From NCBI RefSeq assembly GCF_001611975.1, contig NZ_CP014525.1, positions 674,001 through 738,000 of the forward strand: DNA of 64,000 nt, read 5' to 3'. The DNA is from Haematospirillum jordaniae (GTDB lineage: Bacteria > Pseudomonadota > Alphaproteobacteria > Rhodospirillales > Rhodospirillaceae). How positions within the stretch are numbered: the stretch's first letter is position 1; every line of letters starts with the position of its first letter. Positions 1 to 9,014 of this stretch are shown here, piece after piece. Under the pieces are notes generated by a model that was not told the DNA's origin, searched no databases, and worked only from the letters and a program-made list of their open reading frames with translations. The translations under genes and the position numbers were made by a program.

Positions 1-111
1 TGGCCGGCTGGCGCAGCCCGTCAGGCAGGATGGACAGACGAACAACTGCTGTATGAAGCCAAAGCCCTTGCGCTCCCTGCACTTGGACCAGAAAACCAAT
101 GCTGTCCCTGA
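1..111 (+). CDS. C-terminal fragment of an upstream gene (partial)
   Basis: Frame 1 is open from the window edge to a TGA at 109-111. It encodes 36 residues with ordinary amino-acid composition (…WTDEQLLYEAKAL…) and no motif. The last 13 bases overlap the start of the following glycosyltransferase, an arrangement common for co-transcribed genes. I cannot name the family from so short a piece, and it could be a chance open frame. Confidence 0.4.
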   Translation, partial: WPAGAARQAGWTDEQLLYEAKALALPALGPENQCCP

Positions 112-2453
112 TTCTTTATGGCCGCAATGACAATCATGGCCACAACCTTCACAAACGAGCCGCGATCAGCCTGAACTGCATGGCTGAACTCATGGCCGGA
201 ACAGATGATGAAATTCTATTCGTTGACTACAACACCCCCGATACCCTTCCCACGTTCCCAGAAGCGATTGCAGATACACTGACGACAGCAGCAAAAAGAT
301 ACCTGCGGATACTAAGGGTACGCCCGCATCACCATGACCCCATCCGGAATAGGACCCACCTTAATGTATGTGAGCCCGTAGCCCGCAATGCAGCTCTGCG
401 CCGGGCAAACCCTACCAATTCATGGGTTCTGTCCACCAACCCCGACATGGTGCTGGTACCACGCCCGGACAGGTGCCCCTTGTCCGAGATTGTGGCAACG
501 CTCCCGGAAGCCTGTCATCACCTGCCACGCTTCGAGTTGCCACAGGCAATATGGGAAGAATGTGATCGCAGCGACCCGGCTGGCACCATTGCGTTTCTGG
601 CAGAAAAAGGGGCACGCCTTCACCTGCATCATGTAGTCGAAGGCAGCCCACCTGCCCGCTTTGACAACCACGGAGATTTCCAGCTGATCCCACGTACAGC
701 ACTGGAAACGATCCACGGCTTTGATGAACGCATGCTCAATGGCTGGATTGTTGACTCAAATCTTGCGAAACGGTTGCTCATACACCTTGGTCCCCCACAA
801 AGTCTGGAAACACGTCTGCTTGGCTTTCACTGTGACCATACCCGGGGTGGAGGAATTCTGCATGGGCATAACCATACAGAAAACGACTACTGGAGTTTCT
901 ATCGGGACATTACAGAGGACAAGCTCCCCCACCAGGCTGACAGCTGGGGATTGGCGAACACAGAACTGGAAGAAATACGGCTAAGGCACAGAACGTTCAC
1001 TGTATCTGGCTTTCTGGCTAATGTCCTGCCACCGCCAGAACGCACCCCTACCTTTTCAACCTACCGGCCTGATTGCCCTGACATGGCAGGCTACGATCCC
1101 CACCATACCCTGCCTTTTCTGGTGGACCTTCTGGTACACCAGCCCCGCGACCGTCAATTGGCTTGGTTTGGTACCCGCACAGACATGCTTGGATTGGCAC
1201 AAAGAGCTTGGAAAAATATGGCGTTCCAAGGTTCATTTGAAGCAAACAACAACATAGCACTGAAAACCGCCAATATCCTTGTCTTCGAATTTGGGCGGCC
1301 GGAAGAAACACAACAGCGTAGTCTGGCAGGATGGAGCCAAACCGACCTTGATGCACTGGCCCCTGTGCATGATACATTCCTGAGAATGGTGGATATCGAA
1401 CAGGATCGCATATCCAAGGGATTAAGCCCACGTATGGTCATTACCATCAATGCTATTCATAACCGCTTCGAAACCATGGTCAATGCCTGCCTCAATAGTA
1501 GTCGCACACCTTTCAGTGGACGTGTCCGACATGGAACCGTCACACCCTCTGGTCAACTTCCCTTGCGGTTAACCCCCCACGACCTTGCGGCTTGGCTACA
1601 GACTCATATGCAGCGTGCACAACCTGTTCCCGTTACAGAAGCCGTGCGACTGTCCAGCGTGATTGAAGGAATCCTGAGGGGGTCACCAACCGCTTGGCAA
1701 GAAGACCTTGCAGGCCGTGCCGGAGAGGCGGTTCTGGCTGCTCTCTCATTTCCGCCACTGACCGAACGCTATCCGGAAGAGACCCTGTGCGCCGCACGCA
1801 ACCGGGTTACAGAGCTACGTCCCTCAACCCGTCTGATATCACAGCTTGCCATCCCTCTGCTGACCAAGCGTCCTGGCCCCCTAGAAGCTCCCAGCCGACT
1901 GGCAGGAGCCGAAGACTGGGAGGATCGCACCTGGCTTGACCTGAATCGTCGTTATCTGTCAGGCACCTTTGCCGCCAATCTGTTCCGCCGCACCCAAGAC
2001 ACATTCAGCGCAGTCCATATTGCTGCCACGGCCCGTCACATTGGTGTGGCCGACCAAGACAAGAAAGCACTGGTCACAACTCTAATACCCCATTTACCGG
2101 ATATCCTGAGCCGCCATATGAAGAAGGTCAGTCTTCTCGGTCATACGAAAGACCTCGACGGCATTCACATCCCAAACCGCATGAACGGGTTGGATAGATG
2201 TCCAGACCAAGAGGTCTTTGACTTAGTCATTACCAGACACACAGATACAGCCCAATTGGTAGCCCCCGGCGGTATACTGGTTGTCGTTCAGAACGTACGC
2301 CTAGACCAAGCCATACAGCCACCCGAACTGCTAGGGTGGACGCTTCTTGATCCGGCTCCGATCGGGGTTTCCACCCTGACACTGGACCTTATGGTTAATG
2401 ATGACATGACCTTGGCCGCAACATGGTTCTTCCAGCGCAGTGACATACAGTAA
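99..2453 (+). CDS. Glycosyltransferase-like protein, 784 aa
   Basis: The N-terminal ~280 residues resemble a GT-A (family 2/7) sugar transferase. There is an N-terminal beta-strand block (MLSLILYGRND), a central STNPDMVLV segment where a nucleotide-sugar/metal site is expected, and a downstream HGFDERMLNGWIVDSNL block like the acceptor-side Gly-Phe-Asp/Glu-Trp-Asp signature of galactosyltransferases. The remaining ~500 residues match nothing I recognise. No signal peptide or membrane span is visible, so a cytoplasmic role in surface-glycan assembly is likely. The TAA stop overlaps the ATG of the HAD phosphatase gene by one base, implying coupled translation and a shared pathway. Donor and acceptor are unknown. 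Confidence 0.75.
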   Translation: MLSLILYGRNDNHGHNLHKRAAISLNCMAELMAGTDDEILFVDYNTPDTLPTFPEAIADTLTTAAKRYLRILRVRPHHHDPIRNRTHLNVCEPVARNAALRRANPTNSWVLSTNPDMVLVPRPDRCPLSEIVATLPEACHHLPRFELPQAIWEECDRSDPAGTIAFLAEKGARLHLHHVVEGSPPARFDNHGDFQLIPRTALETIHGFDERMLNGWIVDSNLAKRLLIHLGPPQSLETRLLGFHCDHTRGGGILHGHNHTENDYWSFYRDITEDKLPHQADSWGLANTELEEIRLRHRTFTVSGFLANVLPPPERTPTFSTYRPDCPDMAGYDPHHTLPFLVDLLVHQPRDRQLAWFGTRTDMLGLAQRAWKNMAFQGSFEANNNIALKTANILVFEFGRPEETQQRSLAGWSQTDLDALAPVHDTFLRMVDIEQDRISKGLSPRMVITINAIHNRFETMVNACLNSSRTPFSGRVRHGTVTPSGQLPLRLTPHDLAAWLQTHMQRAQPVPVTEAVRLSSVIEGILRGSPTAWQEDLAGRAGEAVLAALSFPPLTERYPEETLCAARNRVTELRPSTRLISQLAIPLLTKRPGPLEAPSRLAGAEDWEDRTWLDLNRRYLSGTFAANLFRRTQDTFSAVHIAATARHIGVADQDKKALVTTLIPHLPDILSRHMKKVSLLGHTKDLDGIHIPNRMNGLDRCPDQEVFDLVITRHTDTAQLVAPGGILVVVQNVRLDQAIQPPELLGWTLLDPAPIGVSTLTLDLMVNDDMTLAATWFFQRSDIQ

Positions 2454-3226
2454 TGCCGGAATACAAGGCAACATCCCTCAAAGACCTGCGCCGCGACGCA
2501 CTCTCGGACTCCATCCAAGCCGTGTCTTTCGATCTGTTCGACACACTTCTGTTGCGCCGCTGTCAGCCTGAACTTTCACGTCTTGGCGACATTGCCGCCG
2601 CTCAGGCAAAAGCATTGTCCATCAGCTTCGTAATCAAGGCAGAAGCTCTGTACAAGGCCCGACTGAGAATCCAGAAGGATGCCTTTGAACGGGTCCAACA
2701 TGGAAAGAGTGCTGAGGTGACACATGCCGAAATGATCCGCTCGCTGCGACGACAGTGCAACCTGCCACCTGAGGCAGACCATATTCTGGCCAAGGCCGAG
2801 ATAGAGTGGGAATGCAGGGCTGTAAAAGCAAACCGCGAACTGGCCACACTTTGTACCGACATTATGGCCCACAAGCCTGTTATTCTAACGTCAGACATGT
2901 ATCTGCCGGAAAAAGCCCTGCGCACCATACTTCAGCAACAAATTCCAAGGCTTGCATCACTCCCCTTGGTTGTCAGCGCCGACAGAGCAGCAACAAAACG
3001 TAGCGGAAAGCTGTTCCATTGGCTGATAAAGCACCTTGGCGTACCGTCCTCAGCAATCCTGCATACAGGCGACAACATGCACTCCGATGTACGCATGGCT
3101 GCGATGGCAGGTCTGGAAGCACGCTGGCTGCCACGCTCCCACATGTATCGAGCTACCCTTGCACTCCGCGATACATGGACACGAAAGCGCCTGCGCCAAC
3201 GAGGCTGGATTGGCAGAATTAACTAA
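2453..3226 (+). CDS. HAD-superfamily hydrolase (phosphatase-like)
   Basis: The 257-aa protein carries all four HAD motifs: motif I SFDLFDTLL (nucleophile Asp plus Asp two residues later), motif II ILTSDMY, motif III Lys in TKRSGKLF, and motif IV TGDNMHSDV. A helical cap of roughly 100 residues lies between motifs I and II. Such HAD proteins (COG5610-like) often sit beside or are fused to glycosyltransferases in polysaccharide loci. Here the gene starts on the last base of the glycosyltransferase stop codon. It probably dephosphorylates a sugar phosphate or glycan intermediate; the substrate cannot be told from the sequence. Confidence 0.8.
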   Translation: MPEYKATSLKDLRRDALSDSIQAVSFDLFDTLLLRRCQPELSRLGDIAAAQAKALSISFVIKAEALYKARLRIQKDAFERVQHGKSAEVTHAEMIRSLRRQCNLPPEADHILAKAEIEWECRAVKANRELATLCTDIMAHKPVILTSDMYLPEKALRTILQQQIPRLASLPLVVSADRAATKRSGKLFHWLIKHLGVPSSAILHTGDNMHSDVRMAAMAGLEARWLPRSHMYRATLALRDTWTRKRLRQRGWIGRIN

Positions 3227-3574
3227 TATGATTAATATAAGTTCCAAAAAATTTGGTAATATTTATCGCGAATGAATGAAAAAATTTTATTTTTGTGAAT
3301 ATCCTGATGTTGATGAGAAATATACCAAGTGAATTAATACGCTCCAATATTATGGTAATACATCCAATAAATTAGGCACAGTGCTGATCACCAGAAGATA
3401 ACGGTCGCAGCAATGCCAATTGGGCACATGAAGGTGTAAGCGCATCGGTCGTATCGGAAAGCCAAAAGTGATGCTCGGATATGATGAGCTCCGCTGTGAT
3501 AGAGAGGCTAAAGTATATTTGCAAGAACAGAGAAACCCCTTGTATGCGTCCTGAGCCTAGGCACAAGAACTCAA
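3227..3574. other. Intergenic stretch with an AT-rich strip
   Basis: No credible gene is seen. Bases from about 3225 to 3375 are strikingly AT-rich compared with everything around them and hold short dyads such as CCAAAAAATTTGG near 3243 and repeated CCAAT-type words. The rest, to the end of the minus-strand metalloprotease gene, has ordinary composition. No poly-T terminator is evident downstream of the HAD gene. Confidence 0.6.
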
Positions 3575-4330
3575 TCAGACAGGGCCCGTATGGCATGATC
3601 CATACCGGAGAAGGCTGGACCCGTTGCAGCGCAGCCAGTCGCGTTCAGCACGGCAGGGGCCAACCAAACTATCCACCACTGACCAGAACTGCCGCGAATG
3701 ATTCATTTCCACCAAATGCGCAACCTCGTGCGCAACAACGTAGGTTAGCACCTTGTCTGGTGCCAAGATCAGGCGCCATGAAAAAGACAGATCCCCCGTA
3801 ACCGAGCAACTTCCCCAGCGTGTACGGGTATCACGTACAGTCACCGACCGCACACGCTGGTCGACACGCTCGGCCATGACACAGGCGCGTAACCGGACCT
3901 CCCGAAGGGCATACTGGCGCAACCAGTCCCGAAGGCGGTTGGCAGGCGACATAACAGGGCCGGTCACAATAATCCGTCCTTCCTCCAGAACAATACCCCG
4001 CCGTCCTTCAGGGCGTATACACAGGGTCCGGGGAATTCCCAGCACCGGAATGACCTGCCCATCCGTAAAGGGGATAGAGGGGGAAACACAGCGCAATCTC
4101 TGCCGGATCCAGCTCACATGATCCGAAACAAAGCCCATAAGCTGGCGACGGGAGATCCGCGGGGGATGTGTTACCACAACCGTGGAATGATCCGGCTCAA
4201 GACGCAGGGTCAGATTGACCGCCCGAACCAAAGGGCGGAAGCGAACGACCAGCCTGTCTCCGTCCACCTCAACAAAAGCCTCCGGACATTGCAGGGCCGA
4301 AGCACGCCCCTTCACAGACACATGCCCCAT
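3575..4330 (-). CDS. YgjP-like (DUF45/M48-type) metallopeptidase
   Basis: The 251-aa protein has the zinc-peptidase signature VVAHEVAHLVEMNHS near residues 200-215 (HEVAH, with a downstream His in MNHS as likely third ligand). It also has the family block RTRWGSCSVTGDLSFSWRL just before it, typical of YgjP/WLM-type proteins. The N-terminal beta-rich half matches the same family. No signal sequence is present. The ATG lies three bases after the stop of the YcgN-family gene, so it is the last gene of a phaZ-ycgN-ygjP transcript. The biochemical substrate of this family is not established. Confidence 0.85.
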   Translation of the reverse strand: MGHVSVKGRASALQCPEAFVEVDGDRLVVRFRPLVRAVNLTLRLEPDHSTVVVTHPPRISRRQLMGFVSDHVSWIRQRLRCVSPSIPFTDGQVIPVLGIPRTLCIRPEGRRGIVLEEGRIIVTGPVMSPANRLRDWLRQYALREVRLRACVMAERVDQRVRSVTVRDTRTRWGSCSVTGDLSFSWRLILAPDKVLTYVVAHEVAHLVEMNHSRQFWSVVDSLVGPCRAERDWLRCNGSSLLRYGSCHTGPV

Positions 4331-4333
4331 GCC

Positions 4334-4864
4334 CTACAGATCCGGCCAGTCAACGATATGATGCTCTAGGGGACCCGCCCGCCGCTCCGACACCACACGA
4401 CCACGAACACTGACGCCGGCTTCGTGCACACTGTTGGGATCACCCGATACCAGCGGATGCCACCAAGGGAGATCCTTCCCTTCGTGTATCAGGCGATAGG
4501 CGCAGGAGCGTGGCAACCAAGTATGGCGGCTGATGAACTGGGGAAACAGCTGAACGCAATCCGGCACAAAGTCAAAGCGTCGCTCGTAGTTTGAACATCG
4601 GCACGACCCCGGATCCAGAAGATGGCAGGCCACGTTGGTGTTATGAATAGCCCCGGGCATTCCGTCAGCTTCATCCTCATCCTGCAGCTTGTGCAGGCAA
4701 CATTTACCGCAACCATCACACAGGGATTCCCACTCTTCGCGGGTCATCTCCTCAAGTGACTTGCTCTTCCAGAATGGCTCGGACCCAACAACAGGGGATA
4801 CCGCATCACAGGACACGGCGGTGTGTCTGCTCTTTCTCTGCAAAACGGAAGAACTCTCGGACAT
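4334..4864 (-). CDS. YcgN/UPF0260-family cysteine-cluster protein
   Basis: The core has the Cys-cluster signature WESLCDGCGKCCLHKL followed by CHLLDPGSCRCSNYERR and DCVQLFP, which defines the YkgJ/YcgN family, presumed to bind zinc or an iron-sulfur cluster. The frame stays open upstream to 5026, but that part is antisense-like filler over phaZ. I place the start at ATG 4864 because GAGGAAA stands about ten bases upstream; a GTG at 4816 is the alternative. Either start overlaps the end of phaZ. Length (176 aa) is slightly above the family norm because of a non-conserved N-terminus. Function unknown. Confidence 0.85.
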   Translation of the reverse strand: MSESSSVLQRKSRHTAVSCDAVSPVVGSEPFWKSKSLEEMTREEWESLCDGCGKCCLHKLQDEDEADGMPGAIHNTNVACHLLDPGSCRCSNYERRFDFVPDCVQLFPQFISRHTWLPRSCAYRLIHEGKDLPWWHPLVSGDPNSVHEAGVSVRGRVVSERRAGPLEHHIVDWPDL

Positions 4865-6059
4865 GGGGCAAAATTTCCTCGCGCCAACGGCGCCCGTTGA
4901 AAATACCGTAATGCCCCACTTTGAGAGCATAATGATGAAGGTGCAAGCGTTCCGGAATATTACAGCACAGATCGTGGGCAGCCTTGGTCTGGCCAGCACC
5001 GGTGATATCGTCCTTCTCACCCTCAACGGTCATCAGCGCCACATCGGTAATAGCCTCGGGCCGAACAGGACGCCCGGCAATAATCATTTGCCCCTGTGGC
5101 AGGGAATGCTTCTGGAAAACCTCGCGGATCGTCTCCAGATAAAACTCAGCCGGCAGATCCATGACGGACAGATATTCATCATAGAACTCGCGGTGCTTTT
5201 CCGCAGAGTCCCCGTCACCACGGATCAAGTGACCAAAATAAGTTGCATGGGCGTCCGCGTGACGCTCCAGATTCATGGACAGGAATCCCGAAAGTTGGAG
5301 GAAGCCCGGATACACCAAACGGCCCCGACCGGGATAGCCGGCAGGAACGGCGTGAACAACTTTTGTCTCGAACCAGCTGATCTCGCGGGTTAATGCAAAC
5401 TGGTTCACTTCTGTCGGGTTACACCGCGTATCAATAGGGCCTCCCATCATCACCATGGAAAGGGGACGATTGGGATCATTATCCTCGGCCATCAGCGACA
5501 CAACGGCCAGCATCGGCACACTGGGCTGGCAAACCCCCATGGTATGAACCCCTGGCCCAAGGTAGGCCAGAAAACGTCGCAGATAACTGACATAGTCACT
5601 TAAGGTGAATGGTCCCTCGGACAAGGGGATGTCACGGGCATTGATCCAGTCCGTGATGTAAATATCGTGATCGGGTAACATGGCTTCCACCGTGCCACGC
5701 AGCAAAGTGGCATAGTGACCGGACATCGGCGCGATAATCAGAACCTTGGGATCGTCTTTCCGTGCACAATCGCGGGCAAAATGCAGCAAGTCACAGAACG
5801 GCAGGCGCATGACAACTTCCTCATGCACGGCCACCGTACCGGCACAGTCAGTATGCGTTGTCAGCAAGCCAAATTCCGGCTTCAGGTACTGACGGGTCAT
5901 CCGTTCAAACAGATCCGCCCCGGCGACTAGGGATTTTGCAGCATGCGTATAGGAAAAGGGCAAGAGGGGGTTGGAGAACAGCACATGCACGGCTTGCGCA
6001 ACCATACGCATCGGAGCCAGGGCGGCATGCTGCATTTCATGAATCTGGTAGAGTGGCAT
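4806..6059 (-). CDS. phaZ: Intracellular polyhydroxyalkanoate (PHB) depolymerase
   Basis: Hydrolyses intracellular polyhydroxybutyrate granules to release 3-hydroxybutyrate units. The start MPLYQIHEMQ and the strand TDWINARDIP match the intracellular PhaZ family. The lipase-box-like motif has Cys in place of Ser (GVCQPSVPML, Cys about residue 177), the nucleophile of PhaZ1-type enzymes, and KVGHYGIFNGRRWR at the C-terminus carries the expected His. The longest frame reaches 6110, but ATG 6059 has AGAGGG upstream and gives the usual 417 aa. It heads an operon with two genes of unknown function. 3-Hydroxybutyryl-CoA dehydrogenase and ETF genes occur elsewhere in the window. Confidence 0.93.
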   Translation of the reverse strand: MPLYQIHEMQHAALAPMRMVAQAVHVLFSNPLLPFSYTHAAKSLVAGADLFERMTRQYLKPEFGLLTTHTDCAGTVAVHEEVVMRLPFCDLLHFARDCARKDDPKVLIIAPMSGHYATLLRGTVEAMLPDHDIYITDWINARDIPLSEGPFTLSDYVSYLRRFLAYLGPGVHTMGVCQPSVPMLAVVSLMAEDNDPNRPLSMVMMGGPIDTRCNPTEVNQFALTREISWFETKVVHAVPAGYPGRGRLVYPGFLQLSGFLSMNLERHADAHATYFGHLIRGDGDSAEKHREFYDEYLSVMDLPAEFYLETIREVFQKHSLPQGQMIIAGRPVRPEAITDVALMTVEGEKDDITGAGQTKAAHDLCCNIPERLHLHHYALKVGHYGIFNGRRWREEILPHVREFFRFAEKEQTHRRVL

Positions 6060-6426
6060 GTTGCAAACACCCTCTGTCGAAGCCGGCAACCCCGCCACGT
6101 CCCTGAACAAACGGAATTCAGATTCAGGCGGGACACGATCCTACAGGATAATCCCGGACACACTGCCTGACCCGCAGGCAGCCCGGTAAAACCGCGTGGA
6201 CCACCCAATGTTGGCCACTTGGGTCCCGGATGCAAGCATACAAAAGCACCGGAACAAGACGGTAAAACAAAAAAATGGTTGTATACACCATATTCAGCCC
6301 ATCACGGCCGGTTCAGCAAGGCCCGTCCCACAACAACAGACACCTGCCCGAAAGAAAAGAAGGGCGGGAACCGGGATTATAGGCCTCTCGTCCATACAGA
6401 CACATCGCAGGGCACGCCTTGTCCTG
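6060..6426. other. Intergenic region between sco and phaZ
   Basis: The stretch should contain the phaZ promoter and the end of the sco transcript. A weak stem ending in seven T on the minus strand (around 6272-6295, ATGGT/ACCAT) is the only terminator-like element, and it is too short to call with confidence. No gene is supported: the open frames here belong to the long antisense frame discussed under rejected items. Confidence 0.4.
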
Positions 6427-7017
6427 TCAGAGAAGACGGGCAAGACCGGCTGCCATCTCCTCTGCAGACAGACCGTGTGCAAACCACGTCACGTAGCGAC
6501 CATCCGGCCCCATAAGCCAGGTCATGGCCGAGTGATCAACCAGATAATCATCCGCAGTCCGACCAGATTCCGGGGCTTTCCGATAATAAACCCGATAGGC
6601 CTTGGCAGCAGCAGCAACCTGCTCTTCCGTTCCTGTCAGCCCGATCATGGACGGATCAAATGCCTGAACATAGGCCCCCACCGCCTCGGGCGTGTCGCGC
6701 TGTGGATCAACACTGATAAACAAGGGCTGGACCTTTTCAGCCTTTGCAGACGGCAAAAGCTGCAGCGCCTGGCTTATAGTCTGCAGCCCTGTCGGGCATA
6801 CATCCGGGCAATAGGTATAGCCGAAGTACACCAGCATCCACCGGCCTCGAAAATCCTGATCCGTCACAGTCTTCCCCTGTCCGTCAACCAGGGTAAAAGG
6901 CCCGCCGGGGGATGGTGGAGAAGTCTCTGGCTGCAACAGCGTAAACCGCCCGACCAAAGCCAATACAATAGCGATCAGGACAACAGCCGTATAACGAACA
7001 ACCTTCAACATACGCAT
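6427..7017 (-). CDS. SCO1/SenC family copper chaperone
   Basis: The 196-aa protein has one N-terminal membrane anchor (VVRYTAVVLIAIVLALVGRF) followed by a thioredoxin-like domain with the copper site: CPDVC in YFGYTYCPDVCP and the distal His in VDHSAM. SCO proteins deliver copper to, or reduce, the CuA centre of cytochrome c oxidase from the periplasmic face of the inner membrane. The frame begins at GTG 7038, but ATG 7017 has GGAAAG at proper distance. It follows a TauE/SafE-like membrane protein by a few tens of bases in the same direction, fitting a cytochrome-oxidase or copper role. No oxidase gene is in the window. Confidence 0.9.
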   Translation of the reverse strand: MRMLKVVRYTAVVLIAIVLALVGRFTLLQPETSPPSPGGPFTLVDGQGKTVTDQDFRGRWMLVYFGYTYCPDVCPTGLQTISQALQLLPSAKAEKVQPLFISVDPQRDTPEAVGAYVQAFDPSMIGLTGTEEQVAAAAKAYRVYYRKAPESGRTADDYLVDHSAMTWLMGPDGRYVTWFAHGLSAEEMAAGLARLL

Positions 7018-7050
7018 CGTCAGCTTTCCACAAAACACGTAAGAGCAACC

Positions 7051-7836
7051 TTAAAAAGGAAGCTGAATACCCTCGCCGGAAAGAGAGCGAAAGGCCAGCC
7101 AGAACAGCACAACGGCATTCAAGATCATCAACACAGGGGCCCAGATCCGTACAAGCTGCTTCCAGCGCATGCCCGCGCAATATCCGGCCAGACCTGTCAT
7201 GAAAAGGCCTGGAACCGTTCCCATGGCAAACAGAAACATGCCAGCAGCACCTACGATGGGGTCTGCTGTGGACAATACCGCAGCCAAAGCCGCATACAGC
7301 AGGCCACACGGCATAAATCCAAGAACAATCCCCAAGGCATAACCCCGCAAACCCTGCGGCGCCATAAACAGACGGTCCAGAAAACCGGACAAGAACCCCG
7401 TAACCAGAGCACCCGAAGAAACCGGTACCAGAGACACACGCATCCGGGGCAAGGCCTGCCCAAGGAACAAAAAGCCTGCCACCATCAGAAGAACAGCAGA
7501 TACCCAACCCGGAACAGAAGTCGGAACTACATAGCCAGCCAGACCGGAGCCAGCTGCACCCAATGCCGTATAGGTGGTCGCCCGCCCCAGATGATAGGGC
7601 AACAGCGCCGCACCGGTCAGGCGGTGCCATTCGCGCATCTGCGATACAGGGATCTGCTCCAAGCCCGAAGCAACCTGCGACAGGACAAAAGGCCCGCACA
7701 TGCCAACACAATGGGTCAGGCCACCTGCCAACCCTGCCATGAACAACCCGCCCATCAGGCCGGCATGACCGGAAATCACGACCGAACAATGCGCAACCCC
7801 ACCGTACAGGACAGACAGGATATCAGGTCCGCTCAC
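7051..7836 (-). CDS. TauE/SafE-like (DsbD_2/UreH_2) membrane protein
   Basis: The 261-aa protein is strongly hydrophobic with about six membrane spans. It has the paired signatures AGLAGGLTHCVGMCGPFV near the N-terminus and LGFMPCGLLYAAL in the second half, which are typical of the sulfite exporter/DsbD_2-like family found in cbb3-oxidase and copper loci. The Cys and His residues could bind copper or take part in thiol exchange. The frame is open to 7896, but GTG 7836 has GGAGG five bases upstream and removes a poorly conserved lead. It is immediately upstream of sco. Copper transport or oxidase maturation is inferred from context. Confidence 0.8.
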   Translation of the reverse strand: MSGPDILSVLYGGVAHCSVVISGHAGLMGGLFMAGLAGGLTHCVGMCGPFVLSQVASGLEQIPVSQMREWHRLTGAALLPYHLGRATTYTALGAAGSGLAGYVVPTSVPGWVSAVLLMVAGFLFLGQALPRMRVSLVPVSSGALVTGFLSGFLDRLFMAPQGLRGYALGIVLGFMPCGLLYAALAAVLSTADPIVGAAGMFLFAMGTVPGLFMTGLAGYCAGMRWKQLVRIWAPVLMILNAVVLFWLAFRSLSGEGIQLPF

Positions 7837-8008
7837 AACCACCTCCAACCCCGGCTTGCTGTCATCGTTACGGCAACACAGGGTGTTGTGTCGCACAGCC
7901 TGTATCCGGCATCAACCCCCAAGGAATTGCCACATTCCTTGACAAAACCTCGTACAGGATGCATGCCCGGAGCCTGCAAGAACCACTTCTGTGGAGAGTC
8001 CCCGAAAC

Positions 8009-9001
8009 ATGTTTCGTCGTCCTGTCATGACCGGAATACACGTTGCGCTTACTGCGACCCTGATGCTCTGCCTGCTGCCGGTGGCTGTTCACGCCGAACG
8101 GTCGGCAAGCGAAAAAGCGATTCAACGATGGCACGAGCGACAGGAACAAGACCGCTGGTTCCGGACGACCGAGCCTAGGAACAACACGTTGCGACTTGGC
8201 ACCACGGGGACAGAAAGCTACACCCCAAGCCCTGGCATACCTCGGGAAAGCATGTTTGAGAGAGCGATCAGAGAAAAGGAACAACAACGGGAACAGGAAT
8301 CCCAGAAAGAATATCAAGAATACGTTGAACGGGAACGGGACTATCGGGAACAACTGAAAAAGGAGAGCCAGATAGACGACACGCGCCCCCTCTCTGGCTA
8401 CACACCCTCTTGGCCACCACAGGGCCTGCCACCTGATCCGGGAGCATGGGGGCCCCAAGAGCATGAATTCCCAGGATCTTTACGGAACGAGAGTGCCCTC
8501 CCTCTTCAGATAGCCGACATAGACCTGCCACTGGAAGCGCCCATTATTGGCGTCATGGTGTCCAGAAACTGGCCCGAGATGAAACGGATGTTTCTTGGAG
8601 GAACCAGCCCGGATACCCTCAGCCGCAACAGGGAGCCCCTGATCGTCCTGGCAACGCGTCGGGATCTGGACGCTGCGGTCGACCTTCTCCTCCAGAACAA
8701 GGCCCGGATCAATGCGGCCGACTCCTTTGGCAATACAGCCCTTATGTGGGCTGCTGATCAGGGCAACCTGACCCTTGCCAAGAAACTGCTTGATGCCGGC
8801 GCCAACCCTGACCTGCAAAATCGCCAAGGAATGAATGCATTGATGCGGGCTGCACGCCGTGGGAACGCTCCTGTCGTCGAGCTTCTCCTGCAAAGGGGGG
8901 TCGATACAGGCATGACAGACTACACCGGTCGTGATGCCCTCGACATGGCCCGGGAAAGCGGCAACACCCGTACTCTCCGTGCCCTGGAAGGAGCATCCTG
9001 A
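8009..9001 (+). CDS. Secreted ankyrin-repeat protein
   Basis: A signal peptide (MFRRPVMTGIHVALTATLMLCLLPVAVHA) precedes a charged, Gln/Glu/Arg-rich coiled stretch around residues 35-115 and then three to four ankyrin repeats in the C-terminal 130 residues (GNTALMWAADQGNLTLAKKL, NALMRAARRGNAPVVELLL). A periplasmic protein-binding role is likely; no enzyme motif is present. The frame opens at GTG 7991, but ATG 8009 has GGAGAG ten bases upstream. It is divergent from the TauE-like gene and convergent with gmhB across 13 bases. Confidence 0.82.
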   Translation: MFRRPVMTGIHVALTATLMLCLLPVAVHAERSASEKAIQRWHERQEQDRWFRTTEPRNNTLRLGTTGTESYTPSPGIPRESMFERAIREKEQQREQESQKEYQEYVERERDYREQLKKESQIDDTRPLSGYTPSWPPQGLPPDPGAWGPQEHEFPGSLRNESALPLQIADIDLPLEAPIIGVMVSRNWPEMKRMFLGGTSPDTLSRNREPLIVLATRRDLDAAVDLLLQNKARINAADSFGNTALMWAADQGNLTLAKKLLDAGANPDLQNRQGMNALMRAARRGNAPVVELLLQRGVDTGMTDYTGRDALDMARESGNTRTLRALEGAS

Positions 9002-9014
9002 CGCGGCGCCGGGA

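Noticed and set aside
6196..8178. A 660-codon open frame on the plus strand
   Set aside because: It lies antisense over the sco and TauE-like genes, which have clear family motifs. Its translation is rich in His, Gln, Arg and Cys, with no domain, as expected of the reverse of high-GC codons.
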